Assembly (NCBI GenBank): GCA_040217155.1
Contig: JAVJNS010000026.1
Span: forward strand, 186,001 to 250,000
Source: Pelagibius sp040217155
Lineage (GTDB): Bacteria; Pseudomonadota; Alphaproteobacteria; Kiloniellales; Kiloniellaceae
Direction of reading: 5' to 3'
DNA length: 64,000 nucleotides
Made by a program: the position numbers and the translations under genes. The notes under the pieces were generated by a model. That model ran no database searches, had not been told where the DNA came from, and saw only the letters and a list, made by a program, of their open reading frames with translations. Positions 41,916 through 50,981 of the stretch are shown piece by piece (position 1 is the first letter of the stretch; each line of letters opens with the position of its first letter).

Positions 41916-43223
41916 ATGGAAGATTTTCTGACACCGGACCGTATTGCCGGCTATCTCCAGGCAGCTCTCGACTGGCTGTTCCTGCACATTGCCAATGTCT
42001 GGACTTTGGGGCAGGTGATTCTCCTGGTCCTGCTGTTCGGCCTGTCGGTTTTCCTTGGCCGCCGCCTGCGGCCGGCGGCGGAGGGCTGGGTCGGGCGATC
42101 GAAAGTTCCTGTTCGTTTCGCGGCCCAGATGCAGGCTCTGCCGGCACTGCTCACCCCGCTGGTCTATCTGCTGTTCTTGTGGCTGGCCATTGCCGCCATG
42201 CAACAGAGCACCTGGCCGAGCCGCAGTTACCTCCTGAGCGTCGTTGCCAGCCTGATGACCGCCTGGGTGGTGATCAGGCTGGTCACCACCTTTGTGCGCA
42301 ATCCGGCGCTGGCCAAGACCTTGGCATTCTGTGCCTGGACCATCGCTGCGCTCAACATTCTGGAACTGCTCGATCCGACAGTCGCGATTCTGGATTCGCT
42401 GGCCGTCACGTTTGGCGAGCTGCGTGTCTCTCTGCTGACGGTGGTCAAGGGTGTTCTGACGTTGGCCCTGATGCTGTGGGCCGCCTCGACTCTGTCGCGC
42501 TTCCTGGAGCGCCGCATCAGCCGCGTCCCCGACCTGACGCCCTCGGTTCAGGTCCTGATGGGCAAGCTGTTGAAAATCACTTTGATCACCCTGGCGGTGG
42601 TGATCGCACTGAACAGCGTGGGCATCGATCTCACGGCGCTGGCCCTGTTCTCCGGCGCCATCGGCGTGGGCATCGGCTTCGGACTGCAGAAAGTCGTGTC
42701 CAACCTCATCAGCGGCGTCATCCTCCTGCTCGACAAGTCGATCAAGCCGGGTGACGTCATCGAGCTTGGCGAGACATTCGGCTGGATTTCCTCGCTGGGC
42801 GCCCGCTATGTCTCCGTGGTCACGCGTGACGGCAAGGAATACCTCATTCCCAATGAAGACCTGATCACCCAACGGGTGGTGAACTGGTCCTTCACCAGCG
42901 AGTTGGTGCGTCTGGAAATTCCCTTCGGCGTGTCCTACGGCTGTGATCCGCACGAGGTGCGCCGTCTCGCGATCGAGGCAGCGACCAAGCCGGAACGGGT
43001 CAGCAAGGAAAAGGCGCCGGTGTGCCACCTTGTCGGCTTCGGAGACAGTTCGCTCGATTTCGTGCTGCGGTTCTGGATCCGCGATCCGCAGGATGGTGTG
43101 GTCAATGTGAAAGGTTTGGTTTTTCTGGCGGTCTGGGACACCTTCAAGGAACACGGTATCGAGATCCCCTATCCGCATCGCCAGTTGCTGGTCTCTCAGC
43201 CGATCCCGGTGGAGACCCGGTAG
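41916..43223 (+). CDS. MscS-family mechanosensitive channel
   Basis: This 435-aa inner-membrane protein has about six N-terminal helices, then the MscS pore helix and beta domain: IGVGIGFGLQKVVSNLISGV is the pore-lining region, followed by LLLDKSIKPGDVIEL and EYLIPNEDLITQRVVNWS. The C-terminal alpha/beta vestibule ends before residue 435. It opens in response to membrane tension. It starts 24 nt after the AstE-like gene. It is a second, longer MscS paralogue in the same run. Confidence 0.92.
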   Translation: MEDFLTPDRIAGYLQAALDWLFLHIANVWTLGQVILLVLLFGLSVFLGRRLRPAAEGWVGRSKVPVRFAAQMQALPALLTPLVYLLFLWLAIAAMQQSTWPSRSYLLSVVASLMTAWVVIRLVTTFVRNPALAKTLAFCAWTIAALNILELLDPTVAILDSLAVTFGELRVSLLTVVKGVLTLALMLWAASTLSRFLERRISRVPDLTPSVQVLMGKLLKITLITLAVVIALNSVGIDLTALALFSGAIGVGIGFGLQKVVSNLISGVILLLDKSIKPGDVIELGETFGWISSLGARYVSVVTRDGKEYLIPNEDLITQRVVNWSFTSELVRLEIPFGVSYGCDPHEVRRLAIEAATKPERVSKEKAPVCHLVGFGDSSLDFVLRFWIRDPQDGVVNVKGLVFLAVWDTFKEHGIEIPYPHRQLLVSQPIPVETR

Positions 43224-43234
43224 CGGCCGGAGAT

Positions 43235-46200
43235 TCAATAGTCCAACTGAAAGCGGACACCGGACTTGTTGGCGCCGGAGCCGGTGACCTCGCTCTCCAC
43301 GGTAATGTTCGGCGTCAGTTCTACCTCCACCCCCGCGGAATTGGATTGCGTATCGGCGCCCTGTTTGACGCCGAGATAGACCTGATCGGTCACGTACTTG
43401 CCGGCTTCGAGCTGGGCTTTGCCGTCGCCAGTGGTGTCGACGCGCAACACGTCGACGCCCATGGTGCGGCGGGCGAAACCGAGGACGTCGGCGCCACCGC
43501 CATTGCCGGTAAGATCGCGCAGGGCGATGGCCAGTTGCGCCGCCTCGGCGGCGCTCAGATTCGCCGCGGACTTGTTGAATAGGACCCGTGAGATGATTTC
43601 GTCGCGCGGCACCTCCGGGCTGGATGTCAGCTCCAGTTCTGGCTTCGACAGCGGGCCGCTCATCTTTGCCGTGACAAGCAATGCTTCGCCTTCGTGGACG
43701 GCGGTCACATCCAGCATCGGGTCGCTGTTGGCGGACTTCGGCAGGGTCACCTGACCTTCTTTCAATTTGAAAGTCTTGCCGACAAGAGAGAGCTGCCCAC
43801 GCACCAGTTCGACCTTGCCGCTGATCGCCGGGTTGGCGCTGCTTCCCTGCACGGAGATGCGGCCCGACCACTCTGAATCGAGCCCGCGCCCACGCACGAA
43901 AATGCGGTTCGGCATCTCGACGACGATGTCGAGCGCCGCCTCCACTGCCGGGGCTTCCTCGGCTTCTTGCGGCGCCTGCTGAACGACACCGTTCTTTATC
44001 TCGATGACGTCGAGGCTGGCGACATTGGGCGGCAATCCGTTGGTCAAGTTGATCTCGATGGTCTCCGTCGTAATACGGCTTTCGATTCGAGGCGCTTGCG
44101 CTGTGCCGTCGAGTTTGACGGTGCCGCCAATGACCGCCGTCACATCGTCACGGCGAACGGCGCGGAATTTGTCCAGCTTGATGTCGAATTCGAAAGGAAA
44201 CTGGCGCTGGGGATCGATGGTCATTCCGCCGCCGCCTGTCACCCGGCCCTTGGCGCCGTCGTTCGCGGTGAGGCTCGCCAGGGTCACCCGGTCGTCCGAG
44301 ACCTTCGCCGCCAATCCCAGGTCCTTCAGAATCGTGCCGGTTTCCAGGTTCTCGTAGCGGCCGCCAGTCAGGGAGATGTCGCCGTCCAGACTTGGGCGTC
44401 CGGCGGTCCCGCCAATGTCCAGGCCGATGGCCACATCGCCGCTGAGGCGGTGCTCGGGCAACGGCACAAAGAGCAGCAGAGTGGCGACCTTGCCTGACCA
44501 GTTGACGCTCCCTGCGAGGGGATCGTCGTCGGGCAGTTCCACGCCGCTGCCGTCGGCCGCTATTGCCAGTGGCCCCTCAAGATCGAAGCGGGCGGCGGTC
44601 ACCAGGGGGCCGCCGAGCTGGCCCGTCAGTTTCGCACGGCCATTCTGCCAGTCGGCCGCGGCAGTCAATTCCAGAGCCGGCAGGTCCTTGCTGTCCCTGG
44701 GGCGTAGCCCCGTCGCCGTGAGCTCGGCGGTCCCGCGCGGGTCGTCCAGCGTGCCTTCCAGCTGCAGGCTCGCCGAGACCGTACCTGTCACGCCGCTGTC
44801 CCAGAAAGCATCGACAGTCCTCATGGGCAGGTTGTCCAGTGCCGCCGTTGCCGTGATCTTGCCGTCGCCCAAGCGCGCATTTGCCTTGAGCTGCGTGTCG
44901 CCGGAGGCGAGGTCGAGGTGCTCAAGCCGCGTTTCGCTGGGCGCCAGGGTCAACAGCGCGGCCTCGCGCAGGCGTAGAGGCTGGCCGAATGCGCGGCCTT
45001 CGGCCTCCCGCAGGGTGACACTCAGAGTTTCCGTTTCTTGGCTGACGGCCGCGGCGGCCCTGATTTCGAAAGGCTCAAGCCAGGTCCCGGTGGCGGCGAG
45101 CGTCAGGTCGAGGTTCGCGGCAGTGCCGGCGCCGTCGACCTCGAGGCGATCAAGCGCCATCTGATCTCTTTTCAGGTTTTCGGCTTGGAGTTTGAAGCTT
45201 CCAGGCTGCTCCAGAGCCGGATCCTGGGCCTGAAGGCTCAAGGTCAAGCGGGCAGCGCTGAACGGCGTGGCGCCCGGTTCGACCACCAGCCTGATCCCGG
45301 AGATTTCGGCATTCGCCAGGACGGGCGCTGCTTGGTTCGGGCCGTTCAGCATCACCTCAAGGGTGCCCTTGCCGTTACCTGTCATTCCGGCAAACGCCAG
45401 CCAGGGCGCGAGATCGGCGATCTCTGCTGTGAGGTCGGCGAGTGGCGCGCCGCCGTCGAGCGGCAGCGCGACGCTGCCGTTCACCGTCGTATCCGGCAAG
45501 GTCGCCTGTATGGCGGACAGGGTCACGGCATCCTGGCGCAGCTTGAAATCGGCGCTAGCGTCGACCGGGCCGAAGGGACTCGTCACCGCGATGGTCACCG
45601 GCCCGTCGATGTCGGCGCCGTTGAGCCGCAAGCGGTAGGTTCCACCGATATCGCTCAGCAACTGGTCTTCAATGGCCAGTTGCTTTAGCCGCGCCGTCCC
45701 GTCGATCGTCAGGGCATCGAAGGGGCCGGCCATCTCGCCCTCGACCTCGGCAGCGCCGGAGAGGGCGACACCGAGCTCGTCGGCCAGGACGGCGGCTTCA
45801 GGAAGCCTAAGACTGTAGCGCGCATCGCGCAGCCGCGCATCCGGTGTGACCGTGAGAGCCAAGTCGACCTCGGCAGCCTTTGAGCGTGCCGAGGTGTCTT
45901 CGAGGCGCAATTGGGCGCCATCTAGAACGAAGCGCGTGGCCAGGTCCATGCCGCTACCGGCGGCCAGACTGACCAGTCGAATGTCGCTGGAGGGCTTGCT
46001 CCAGCGGCCGCGAAGGTCGCCTTCCAAATGCCCGCCGAATTGTTCCAGGACGATTGGACCGGCCAGCTCCGCCTGGCCGCCGAGGCCAATGGATGTCAGT
46101 GGCCGCAGCGCCGCGAGGTCACTGATGGTAAGCGTCGTCTGCAACGTCGCCGAGCCGTCGCCCAAGTCGAAGCGACCGCTGGCCGAAACCTTCGCGCTTT

Positions 46201-47632
46201 CGATGGATGCTTCCAGGGTGGCGATCTCGAAGAGAGACTGCGAAACATCGAAGGTTCCCTTGACTGCCCAGGGCAGGGCTGCGCCAAGCAGCCGGTTGAT
46301 TTCTTCGTTTCCAGGCAAGCGCGGAGAATCGAGACGCCCGGTGAAATCAAGCCCCAACAGCGGCGCCGGGCCGAGCAGGTCGCGCTCGCCGGTGACGCGG
46401 CCGCTGGTAGACAAAACGGCAGCCTCGAAATCGGGATGGACGATGCCGTCGGCCTGCAGCTCGACGGCTGCCTCAGGTTGGTTGACGGTGCCGGTCACGG
46501 CCACGCTTGCGGAAGCCCGGTCCAGACGATCCAGGCCGAGCAATTCGGCCAGCAGCGTGGCTTCGCTGGTGTTGGCGTCGAGGGTTACGGCGAGGCTGCC
46601 GGATCTGGGCTCGAAGCTGCCTTGGGCGTTGAGGTCGAAGCGTTCGCTGCTGGCGCTCAAGCGTTCCAGTTGCAGCCGTTTCGACGCCCGCCAGGATCCC
46701 GCCAGCGCCACATCGGTGCGGCCGCGGATGAGATTCCCAAAGGCGGACTGCTCAGGCGGTGAGATGCTGCTGTAGCCGTCCAGCTTGAAACCGAGATCGC
46801 CGTTTCCGTGGCGCTGCAAGCCGATCGTCGCCTCGGCGCGCACTACGTCGCCAAGCGAGACCGCAAAGTCGCCGTCCCAGGCGGAGAGCGGGCCACTGCC
46901 TGATAGCCGCAGCTCCGCGCGCGGCAGCTCAGGGACCTCCAACAAAGTCGCGACGAGGCCGCCGGGCGCTTCGGCGGCGTCGATCTCGGCGGTGAGGCGG
47001 TCGCTCGACGGATCATAGTCGAACTTGGCGCTGAGCTGCGCCTCTACACCGTCGAGCCGCTGGAGGTTCAACCCGGCGCTAAGCCGGCCGTCGTCGAGGC
47101 CGGTCGCTTCGCCGGCCAGGGAGAAGCGGGCCGCTTGGCCGAGCACCGGCGCGGCAAGGGCGATCTCGTCAGCGGCCAACTGGCGGATGCGGACCTTCAA
47201 CGGCAGCAACGGCAGGCCTGCTGCCGCGTCCTCCTCTGCGCCGTCATCAGTTGCCGCAGCCGGTTCGGCCGGCAAGCGGTCAAGGCTGACCCCCGTGAGT
47301 GCCAGGGACTCGACCTCAAGGGTGCGGTTCAGCAGCTCCCAGGGCCGCCAGGTGACTTCCAGGCTGCCAACGCGCAGCCAGCTTCCCTCGCTGTCACTGA
47401 CGGTAATTCCGGTGGCGCGAAGATTTCCGGGGAGATCGCCTTCCAGGTTGTCGATGAAGAGTTGTGTTTCGCCGGGCGTGCTCGCTGCTGCCTCGATTTG
47501 GCGGACCAGCCAATCGCGTCCGCTTTCGCTCTGTAGCCAAGTATAGCCAAGGATGACACCCCCGGCGCCGATCACGAGGAGGCCACCCAGCCCGAAACCC
47601 ATCCATTTCAATACTGTCTTCGTCCTAGGCAT
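43235..47632 (-). CDS. tamB: Translocation and assembly module protein TamB
   Basis: This 1465-aa protein has one N-terminal helix (TVLKWMGFGLGGLLVIGAGG) and a very long periplasmic stretch of beta-strand repeats, ending in the conserved DUF490 domain (VSRVLFNKSAANLSAAEAAQ is read as SRVLFNKSAANLSAAE). With TamA it helps insert proteins or move lipids to the outer membrane. The end VEVELTPNITVESEVTG... GVRFQLDY matches TamB. The start at 47632 sits 1 nt after the tamA stop; an upstream frame reaching 47689 overlaps tamA and is not needed. Confidence 0.92.
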   Translation of the reverse strand: MPRTKTVLKWMGFGLGGLLVIGAGGVILGYTWLQSESGRDWLVRQIEAAASTPGETQLFIDNLEGDLPGNLRATGITVSDSEGSWLRVGSLEVTWRPWELLNRTLEVESLALTGVSLDRLPAEPAAATDDGAEEDAAAGLPLLPLKVRIRQLAADEIALAAPVLGQAARFSLAGEATGLDDGRLSAGLNLQRLDGVEAQLSAKFDYDPSSDRLTAEIDAAEAPGGLVATLLEVPELPRAELRLSGSGPLSAWDGDFAVSLGDVVRAEATIGLQRHGNGDLGFKLDGYSSISPPEQSAFGNLIRGRTDVALAGSWRASKRLQLERLSASSERFDLNAQGSFEPRSGSLAVTLDANTSEATLLAELLGLDRLDRASASVAVTGTVNQPEAAVELQADGIVHPDFEAAVLSTSGRVTGERDLLGPAPLLGLDFTGRLDSPRLPGNEEINRLLGAALPWAVKGTFDVSQSLFEIATLEASIESAKVSASGRFDLGDGSATLQTTLTISDLAALRPLTSIGLGGQAELAGPIVLEQFGGHLEGDLRGRWSKPSSDIRLVSLAAGSGMDLATRFVLDGAQLRLEDTSARSKAAEVDLALTVTPDARLRDARYSLRLPEAAVLADELGVALSGAAEVEGEMAGPFDALTIDGTARLKQLAIEDQLLSDIGGTYRLRLNGADIDGPVTIAVTSPFGPVDASADFKLRQDAVTLSAIQATLPDTTVNGSVALPLDGGAPLADLTAEIADLAPWLAFAGMTGNGKGTLEVMLNGPNQAAPVLANAEISGIRLVVEPGATPFSAARLTLSLQAQDPALEQPGSFKLQAENLKRDQMALDRLEVDGAGTAANLDLTLAATGTWLEPFEIRAAAAVSQETETLSVTLREAEGRAFGQPLRLREAALLTLAPSETRLEHLDLASGDTQLKANARLGDGKITATAALDNLPMRTVDAFWDSGVTGTVSASLQLEGTLDDPRGTAELTATGLRPRDSKDLPALELTAAADWQNGRAKLTGQLGGPLVTAARFDLEGPLAIAADGSGVELPDDDPLAGSVNWSGKVATLLLFVPLPEHRLSGDVAIGLDIGGTAGRPSLDGDISLTGGRYENLETGTILKDLGLAAKVSDDRVTLASLTANDGAKGRVTGGGGMTIDPQRQFPFEFDIKLDKFRAVRRDDVTAVIGGTVKLDGTAQAPRIESRITTETIEINLTNGLPPNVASLDVIEIKNGVVQQAPQEAEEAPAVEAALDIVVEMPNRIFVRGRGLDSEWSGRISVQGSSANPAISGKVELVRGQLSLVGKTFKLKEGQVTLPKSANSDPMLDVTAVHEGEALLVTAKMSGPLSKPELELTSSPEVPRDEIISRVLFNKSAANLSAAEAAQLAIALRDLTGNGGGADVLGFARRTMGVDVLRVDTTGDGKAQLEAGKYVTDQVYLGVKQGADTQSNSAGVEVELTPNITVESEVTGSGANKSGVRFQLDY

Positions 47633-47633
47633 T

Positions 47634-49532
47634 TCAGAAAGCCTGCCCGAAGCTGATGTAGAACTGGAACGCCTCGTCGACGCCGTCACGCGGATTCAGC
47701 GGAAAGGCGACGTCCAACCGTACCGGGCCGAAGCCGGTGAAGTATCTTAGGCCCAGTCCAGCGGCCCAGCGCAGGGTTTCCTCGCCGTTGGGCCAAGGGT
47801 CGTCGTAGACCGTACCGCCATCGATGAAAGGGACGACACCGATTTCCTCAGTGACGCGCACACGAACTTCGGCGCCGACTTCAACCAAGGAGACACCGCC
47901 AAAGGGGTCTTCGTCGTCATCCAGGGGGCCGACGAGCTGGTATTCGTAGCCGCGGACAGAACCGCCGCCGCCGGCGAAAAAGCGCCGGTCGGCAGGCAAC
48001 GACTCGGTCTTCTCGCCGACAATGCTGCCAACGCGTGCCCGGCCGGCCAGGATGAAGCGTTCGGCGTCGTCTATGGCGTAGTAGGCGGATCCGCCGGCTA
48101 CGGCGGTGAGGAAAAACAACGGCTTGTCACCGACACCTGTTGTCGGCGTGAGGGAAAGTTGAAGCCGGCTTCCCGAGGCCGGGTCGAGAGCGTCATCGGT
48201 CGTGTCGCGATTCGCGGTCAACGGCAAGCCGAAGAGAGTGAAGGCCTGTTCGCCGTCGCCGCTATCGGCATTCTCATCGACAATCGAGTAGCCGGCGGCG
48301 ACGCCGGCCGAGACGCGCCAGTTTTCCAGGAAGGGTCGTTCCAGCGCGACCAGCCCATCGACCGCCTGCCGCTGAAAAGCGTCGTTGTCCTCCAGGCCGC
48401 CGGTAAGTTCTGCCAGCAGCGCCTGGTCGCGCTCCAGGAAGGCCGGTTTGCGGAAGCTGATGGCGCCCGATTGTTCGATCAATGATCCGGTGGCGCTGAG
48501 CTTCAGTTTCTCGTTCTGGCCGAACAGGTTGCGGTGCTCCCAGAAGATCTCGCCGCCGGGGCCGATGTCGGTTGAGATCGAGGCTGTGGCGCCGATCGAG
48601 CGATGTTCGCGTTCCACCAGGGTCACGGTGACCGGCAGGCTGCCGTCGGCCTGTGGCTCTGGCGGTGCTTCGGCATTGACTGAAGAAAACAGCCCGGTGC
48701 TGGAAATGCGGCGCTGGGTTTCGCGGACGATGCGGCGGTCGTAGGCGTCACCTTCCGGCCAGCCGGCGATACGGCGCAGGTAGTCCGGCTCGACATTCTC
48801 GCTGCCCTCGAAGGTGAGGGGTCCAAGTGTGGCGACCGGGCCGGAGTCAATGGAGAGTTCCACCGTCATTTCGGATTTTTCGTGATCTACGAAGGTCTTG
48901 CGCCCATCGACCCGCGCGAAAGGGTGGCCGCGTTCTTGAAGCAGTCGGACCAGGGTCAGCTCGGCTTCGATCACTTCCGGAGCGCGGGCCGGCATGCCGA
49001 TGTCAACTCCGATGTCCTCCAGACTCGGCAGATCTCCGTCCTCCGGCATCGCATTGCCGAGGTAGGTGACATTGTAGGCGGCAAGACTGTAGCGTGGCCC
49101 GGTCGCTATCTTCACCCTGACTTGCACAGGACTGACTTCCGTATCGATTTCCAGGTCCACCTGCGACTGATAGAAGCCCTCGGAGCGCAGTACGGTCTTC
49201 AGTCCTTCGATGTCGTCGCGGGCGCGGCGGCGCAGCCCGACATTTGTCGCAGGCGGCTTGTCGGCAAGGACAATCAACTGCGAAGAGGCCCGCAAGGCTG
49301 CCAACAGAGTGTCGTCCTCCACGCCCTCGAGGGTCACCTCGTAGGGGGTCAGGCTGGCTGGTTCCTCTGCTTCTACCACCGCTGAATCGTCAATCGTTCC
49401 AGCCGGTTCGCTGGCCGTTTCAACCAGAGAGCAAGCCGTCAGACTCAGGTAAGCTGCTGCGAGAGTCAGCGCAATATAACCACGCCGCCAAGTTTGGAAG
49501 CGGGCAATCAACCTGCCGCCGTGTTTCAACAA
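47634..49532 (-). CDS. tamA: TamA-type BamA-family outer-membrane protein, possibly lipidated
   Basis: This 632-aa protein has POTRA domains (residues about 60-300) and a C-terminal 16-strand barrel with the surface loop VRGYEYQ and terminal strand FYISFGQAF. It pairs with TamB encoded 1 nt downstream. The N-terminus is unusual: a signal of about 30 residues ends in a lipobox LTAC, which would make Cys34 the lipidated first residue. Most TamA proteins have an ordinary cleaved signal. The start could be another codon, but ATG 49532 is the only one giving the full signal. Confidence 0.88.
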   Translation of the reverse strand: MLKHGGRLIARFQTWRRGYIALTLAAAYLSLTACSLVETASEPAGTIDDSAVVEAEEPASLTPYEVTLEGVEDDTLLAALRASSQLIVLADKPPATNVGLRRRARDDIEGLKTVLRSEGFYQSQVDLEIDTEVSPVQVRVKIATGPRYSLAAYNVTYLGNAMPEDGDLPSLEDIGVDIGMPARAPEVIEAELTLVRLLQERGHPFARVDGRKTFVDHEKSEMTVELSIDSGPVATLGPLTFEGSENVEPDYLRRIAGWPEGDAYDRRIVRETQRRISSTGLFSSVNAEAPPEPQADGSLPVTVTLVEREHRSIGATASISTDIGPGGEIFWEHRNLFGQNEKLKLSATGSLIEQSGAISFRKPAFLERDQALLAELTGGLEDNDAFQRQAVDGLVALERPFLENWRVSAGVAAGYSIVDENADSGDGEQAFTLFGLPLTANRDTTDDALDPASGSRLQLSLTPTTGVGDKPLFFLTAVAGGSAYYAIDDAERFILAGRARVGSIVGEKTESLPADRRFFAGGGGSVRGYEYQLVGPLDDDEDPFGGVSLVEVGAEVRVRVTEEIGVVPFIDGGTVYDDPWPNGEETLRWAAGLGLRYFTGFGPVRLDVAFPLNPRDGVDEAFQFYISFGQAF

Positions 49533-49980
49533 CCAACTCCTGCCTCAACCTGTTTGCCGCGCCCTTTACGGTTTCCGCCGGGCGTCTGGTTTCAATGCAT
49601 CCGAGAGAAAACGACTTTCCCTCCAACTCCCAAGGAAAAGCCATCCCTTACAATATAGGGGTCAGGGTGGGTTTTTCCACGCTCGCCCTACTTGTGGAAC
49701 TGTTCAGACCCCCGAACGGCGACCCTATCCAGACTCGAGAGGTCCGCCGGGTCAACACCCGGGTCATGCCAGTTTTCGGCCAGGCCGGCTAAAGACTAGC
49801 ACTTTGGCGCCGTCCTGGGGTTCGACCTCGGATCTTTCCGTGGGCGACCGGTGTTTCAGTTCTGTTGCTTGGGACGGGCACTTTGTTTCCATGGTGGGAC
49901 ATATTGCAGAAATAGTGAAGGCGTAGTGTCGCCTCCCATAGCAGGGCTAAAGCGCCTGCAACGAATTTCGGAGGCACACA
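49533..49980. promoter_or_regulatory. Divergent intergenic region with a structured leader before the methionine genes
   Basis: The 448 bases between tamA and the methyltransferase gene hold no gene. Near the plus-strand start two hairpins follow each other: AGGCG/CGCCT (49919-49934, 6-nt loop) and GCAGG/CCTGC (49941-49959). The ribosome binding site GGAGG is at 49970-49974, 6 nt before the ATG. A GCTAAAG in the second loop recalls the SAM-II riboswitch core, but the other conserved parts are missing. A leader control role is possible only. Confidence 0.4.
49652..49680 (-). promoter_or_regulatory. Candidate promoter for tamA-tamB
   Basis: On the minus strand a TATATT -10 element (49652-49657) lies 17 bp from a GTGGAA -35-like element (49675-49680), about 120 nt ahead of the tamA ATG. 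The -35 is a partial match. Confidence 0.35.
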
Positions 49981-50931
49981 ATGACCAAGTATCGCAGCAG
50001 CCTGCCGCAACTCAGCGGTGGCCTCTTCCTGACAGACGGTGGTATCGAGACGACCCTCATTTTCCATGACGGGCTCGATCTGCCTTACTTCGCGGCATTC
50101 GATCTGCTGAAGGATCAACCGGGCCGCGAAGCGCTCAAGCGCTACTTCACTACCCACGCGTCCATCGCCAAGGCCAACGGTTGCGGCTTCCTCTTCGAAA
50201 GCCCGACTTGGCGGGCATCGTCCGATTGGGGCGACAAGCTGGGTTACAGCGAAACCGACATGGCGAAGGTCAACAAGCAGTCCATCTCGCTGCTGACCGA
50301 GCTGCGCGAAACATTCGAAAGCGACAGATCGCCGATGGTGATCAGCGGCTGTGTCGGCCCGCGCGGTGACGGCTACAGCCCCGGCGCGCTCATGACGCCC
50401 CAAGAGGCTGAAGCCTACCACGCCAAGCAGATCCAGGTCTTCGCCGAGACTGAGGCGGATCTCGTCACGGCCATCACCATGACCAACGTGGAAGAGGCCA
50501 TCGGCGTAACCCGCGCGTCGCAGGCTGCCGGCATGCCCGTTGCCATCTCCTTCACTGTCGAGACCGATGGGCGTCTGCCGTCCGGCGCGACTCTCAAGGA
50601 AGCCATCGAGGCGGTCGACGCGGCGACGGCGAACGGTCCGGCCTATTTCATGATCAACTGTGCGCACCCCGATCATTTCGAAGGCGCAATTGCCGCCGGA
50701 GAGACCTGGGTGGAGCGGATCAAGGGGCTGCGCGCCAACGCTTCGCGGCTCAGCCACGCGGAGCTCGACGAGGCGGAAGAATTGGACGACGGCAATCCCG
50801 AAGAGTTCGGACAGCAGCACCGCGCCCTGCACCGCATGCTGGGCCACATCACCGTGATGGGCGGCTGCTGCGGCACGGATCACCGTCACATTGAGGCGAT
50901 TTGCCATGCCTGTGTCTCAGAGGCCGCCTAG
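49981..50931 (+). CDS. Homocysteine S-methyltransferase family protein
   Basis: This 316-aa zinc enzyme should transfer a methyl group to homocysteine or a similar thiol, making methionine. Zinc ligands are Cys227 (FMINCAHPDHF) and Cys296-Cys297 (GGCCGTDHRHI). The barrel start LTDGGIETTLIFHDGLDLP is typical of the MHT/BHMT family. The methyl donor (S-methylmethionine, betaine or other) cannot be read. It begins the run methyltransferase, alpha/beta hydrolase, MetY, all spaced by short gaps, which fits methionine synthesis. Confidence 0.9.
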   Translation: MTKYRSSLPQLSGGLFLTDGGIETTLIFHDGLDLPYFAAFDLLKDQPGREALKRYFTTHASIAKANGCGFLFESPTWRASSDWGDKLGYSETDMAKVNKQSISLLTELRETFESDRSPMVISGCVGPRGDGYSPGALMTPQEAEAYHAKQIQVFAETEADLVTAITMTNVEEAIGVTRASQAAGMPVAISFTVETDGRLPSGATLKEAIEAVDAATANGPAYFMINCAHPDHFEGAIAAGETWVERIKGLRANASRLSHAELDEAEELDDGNPEEFGQQHRALHRMLGHITVMGGCCGTDHRHIEAICHACVSEAA

Positions 50932-50981
50932 ATTTTTCCGGCCGACAGACTCCGCCGCCAAGTCTCGCATGGAGGTAGGAT

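Noticed and set aside
41556..43871. A 771-codon open frame on the minus strand
   Set aside because: It is antisense to the AstE-like and MscS genes and has a His/Gln/Arg-rich composition typical of shadows.
49815..49850. A tRNA T-loop-like GGTTCGACCTC
   Set aside because: The flanking bases do not form the T stem, and no anticodon or acceptor arms are present.
49900..49980. SAM-II riboswitch before the methionine operon
   Set aside because: Only GCTAAA matches; the upstream pseudoknot elements and the CACGTTAAA segment are missing, and the distance to the ribosome binding site is too long.
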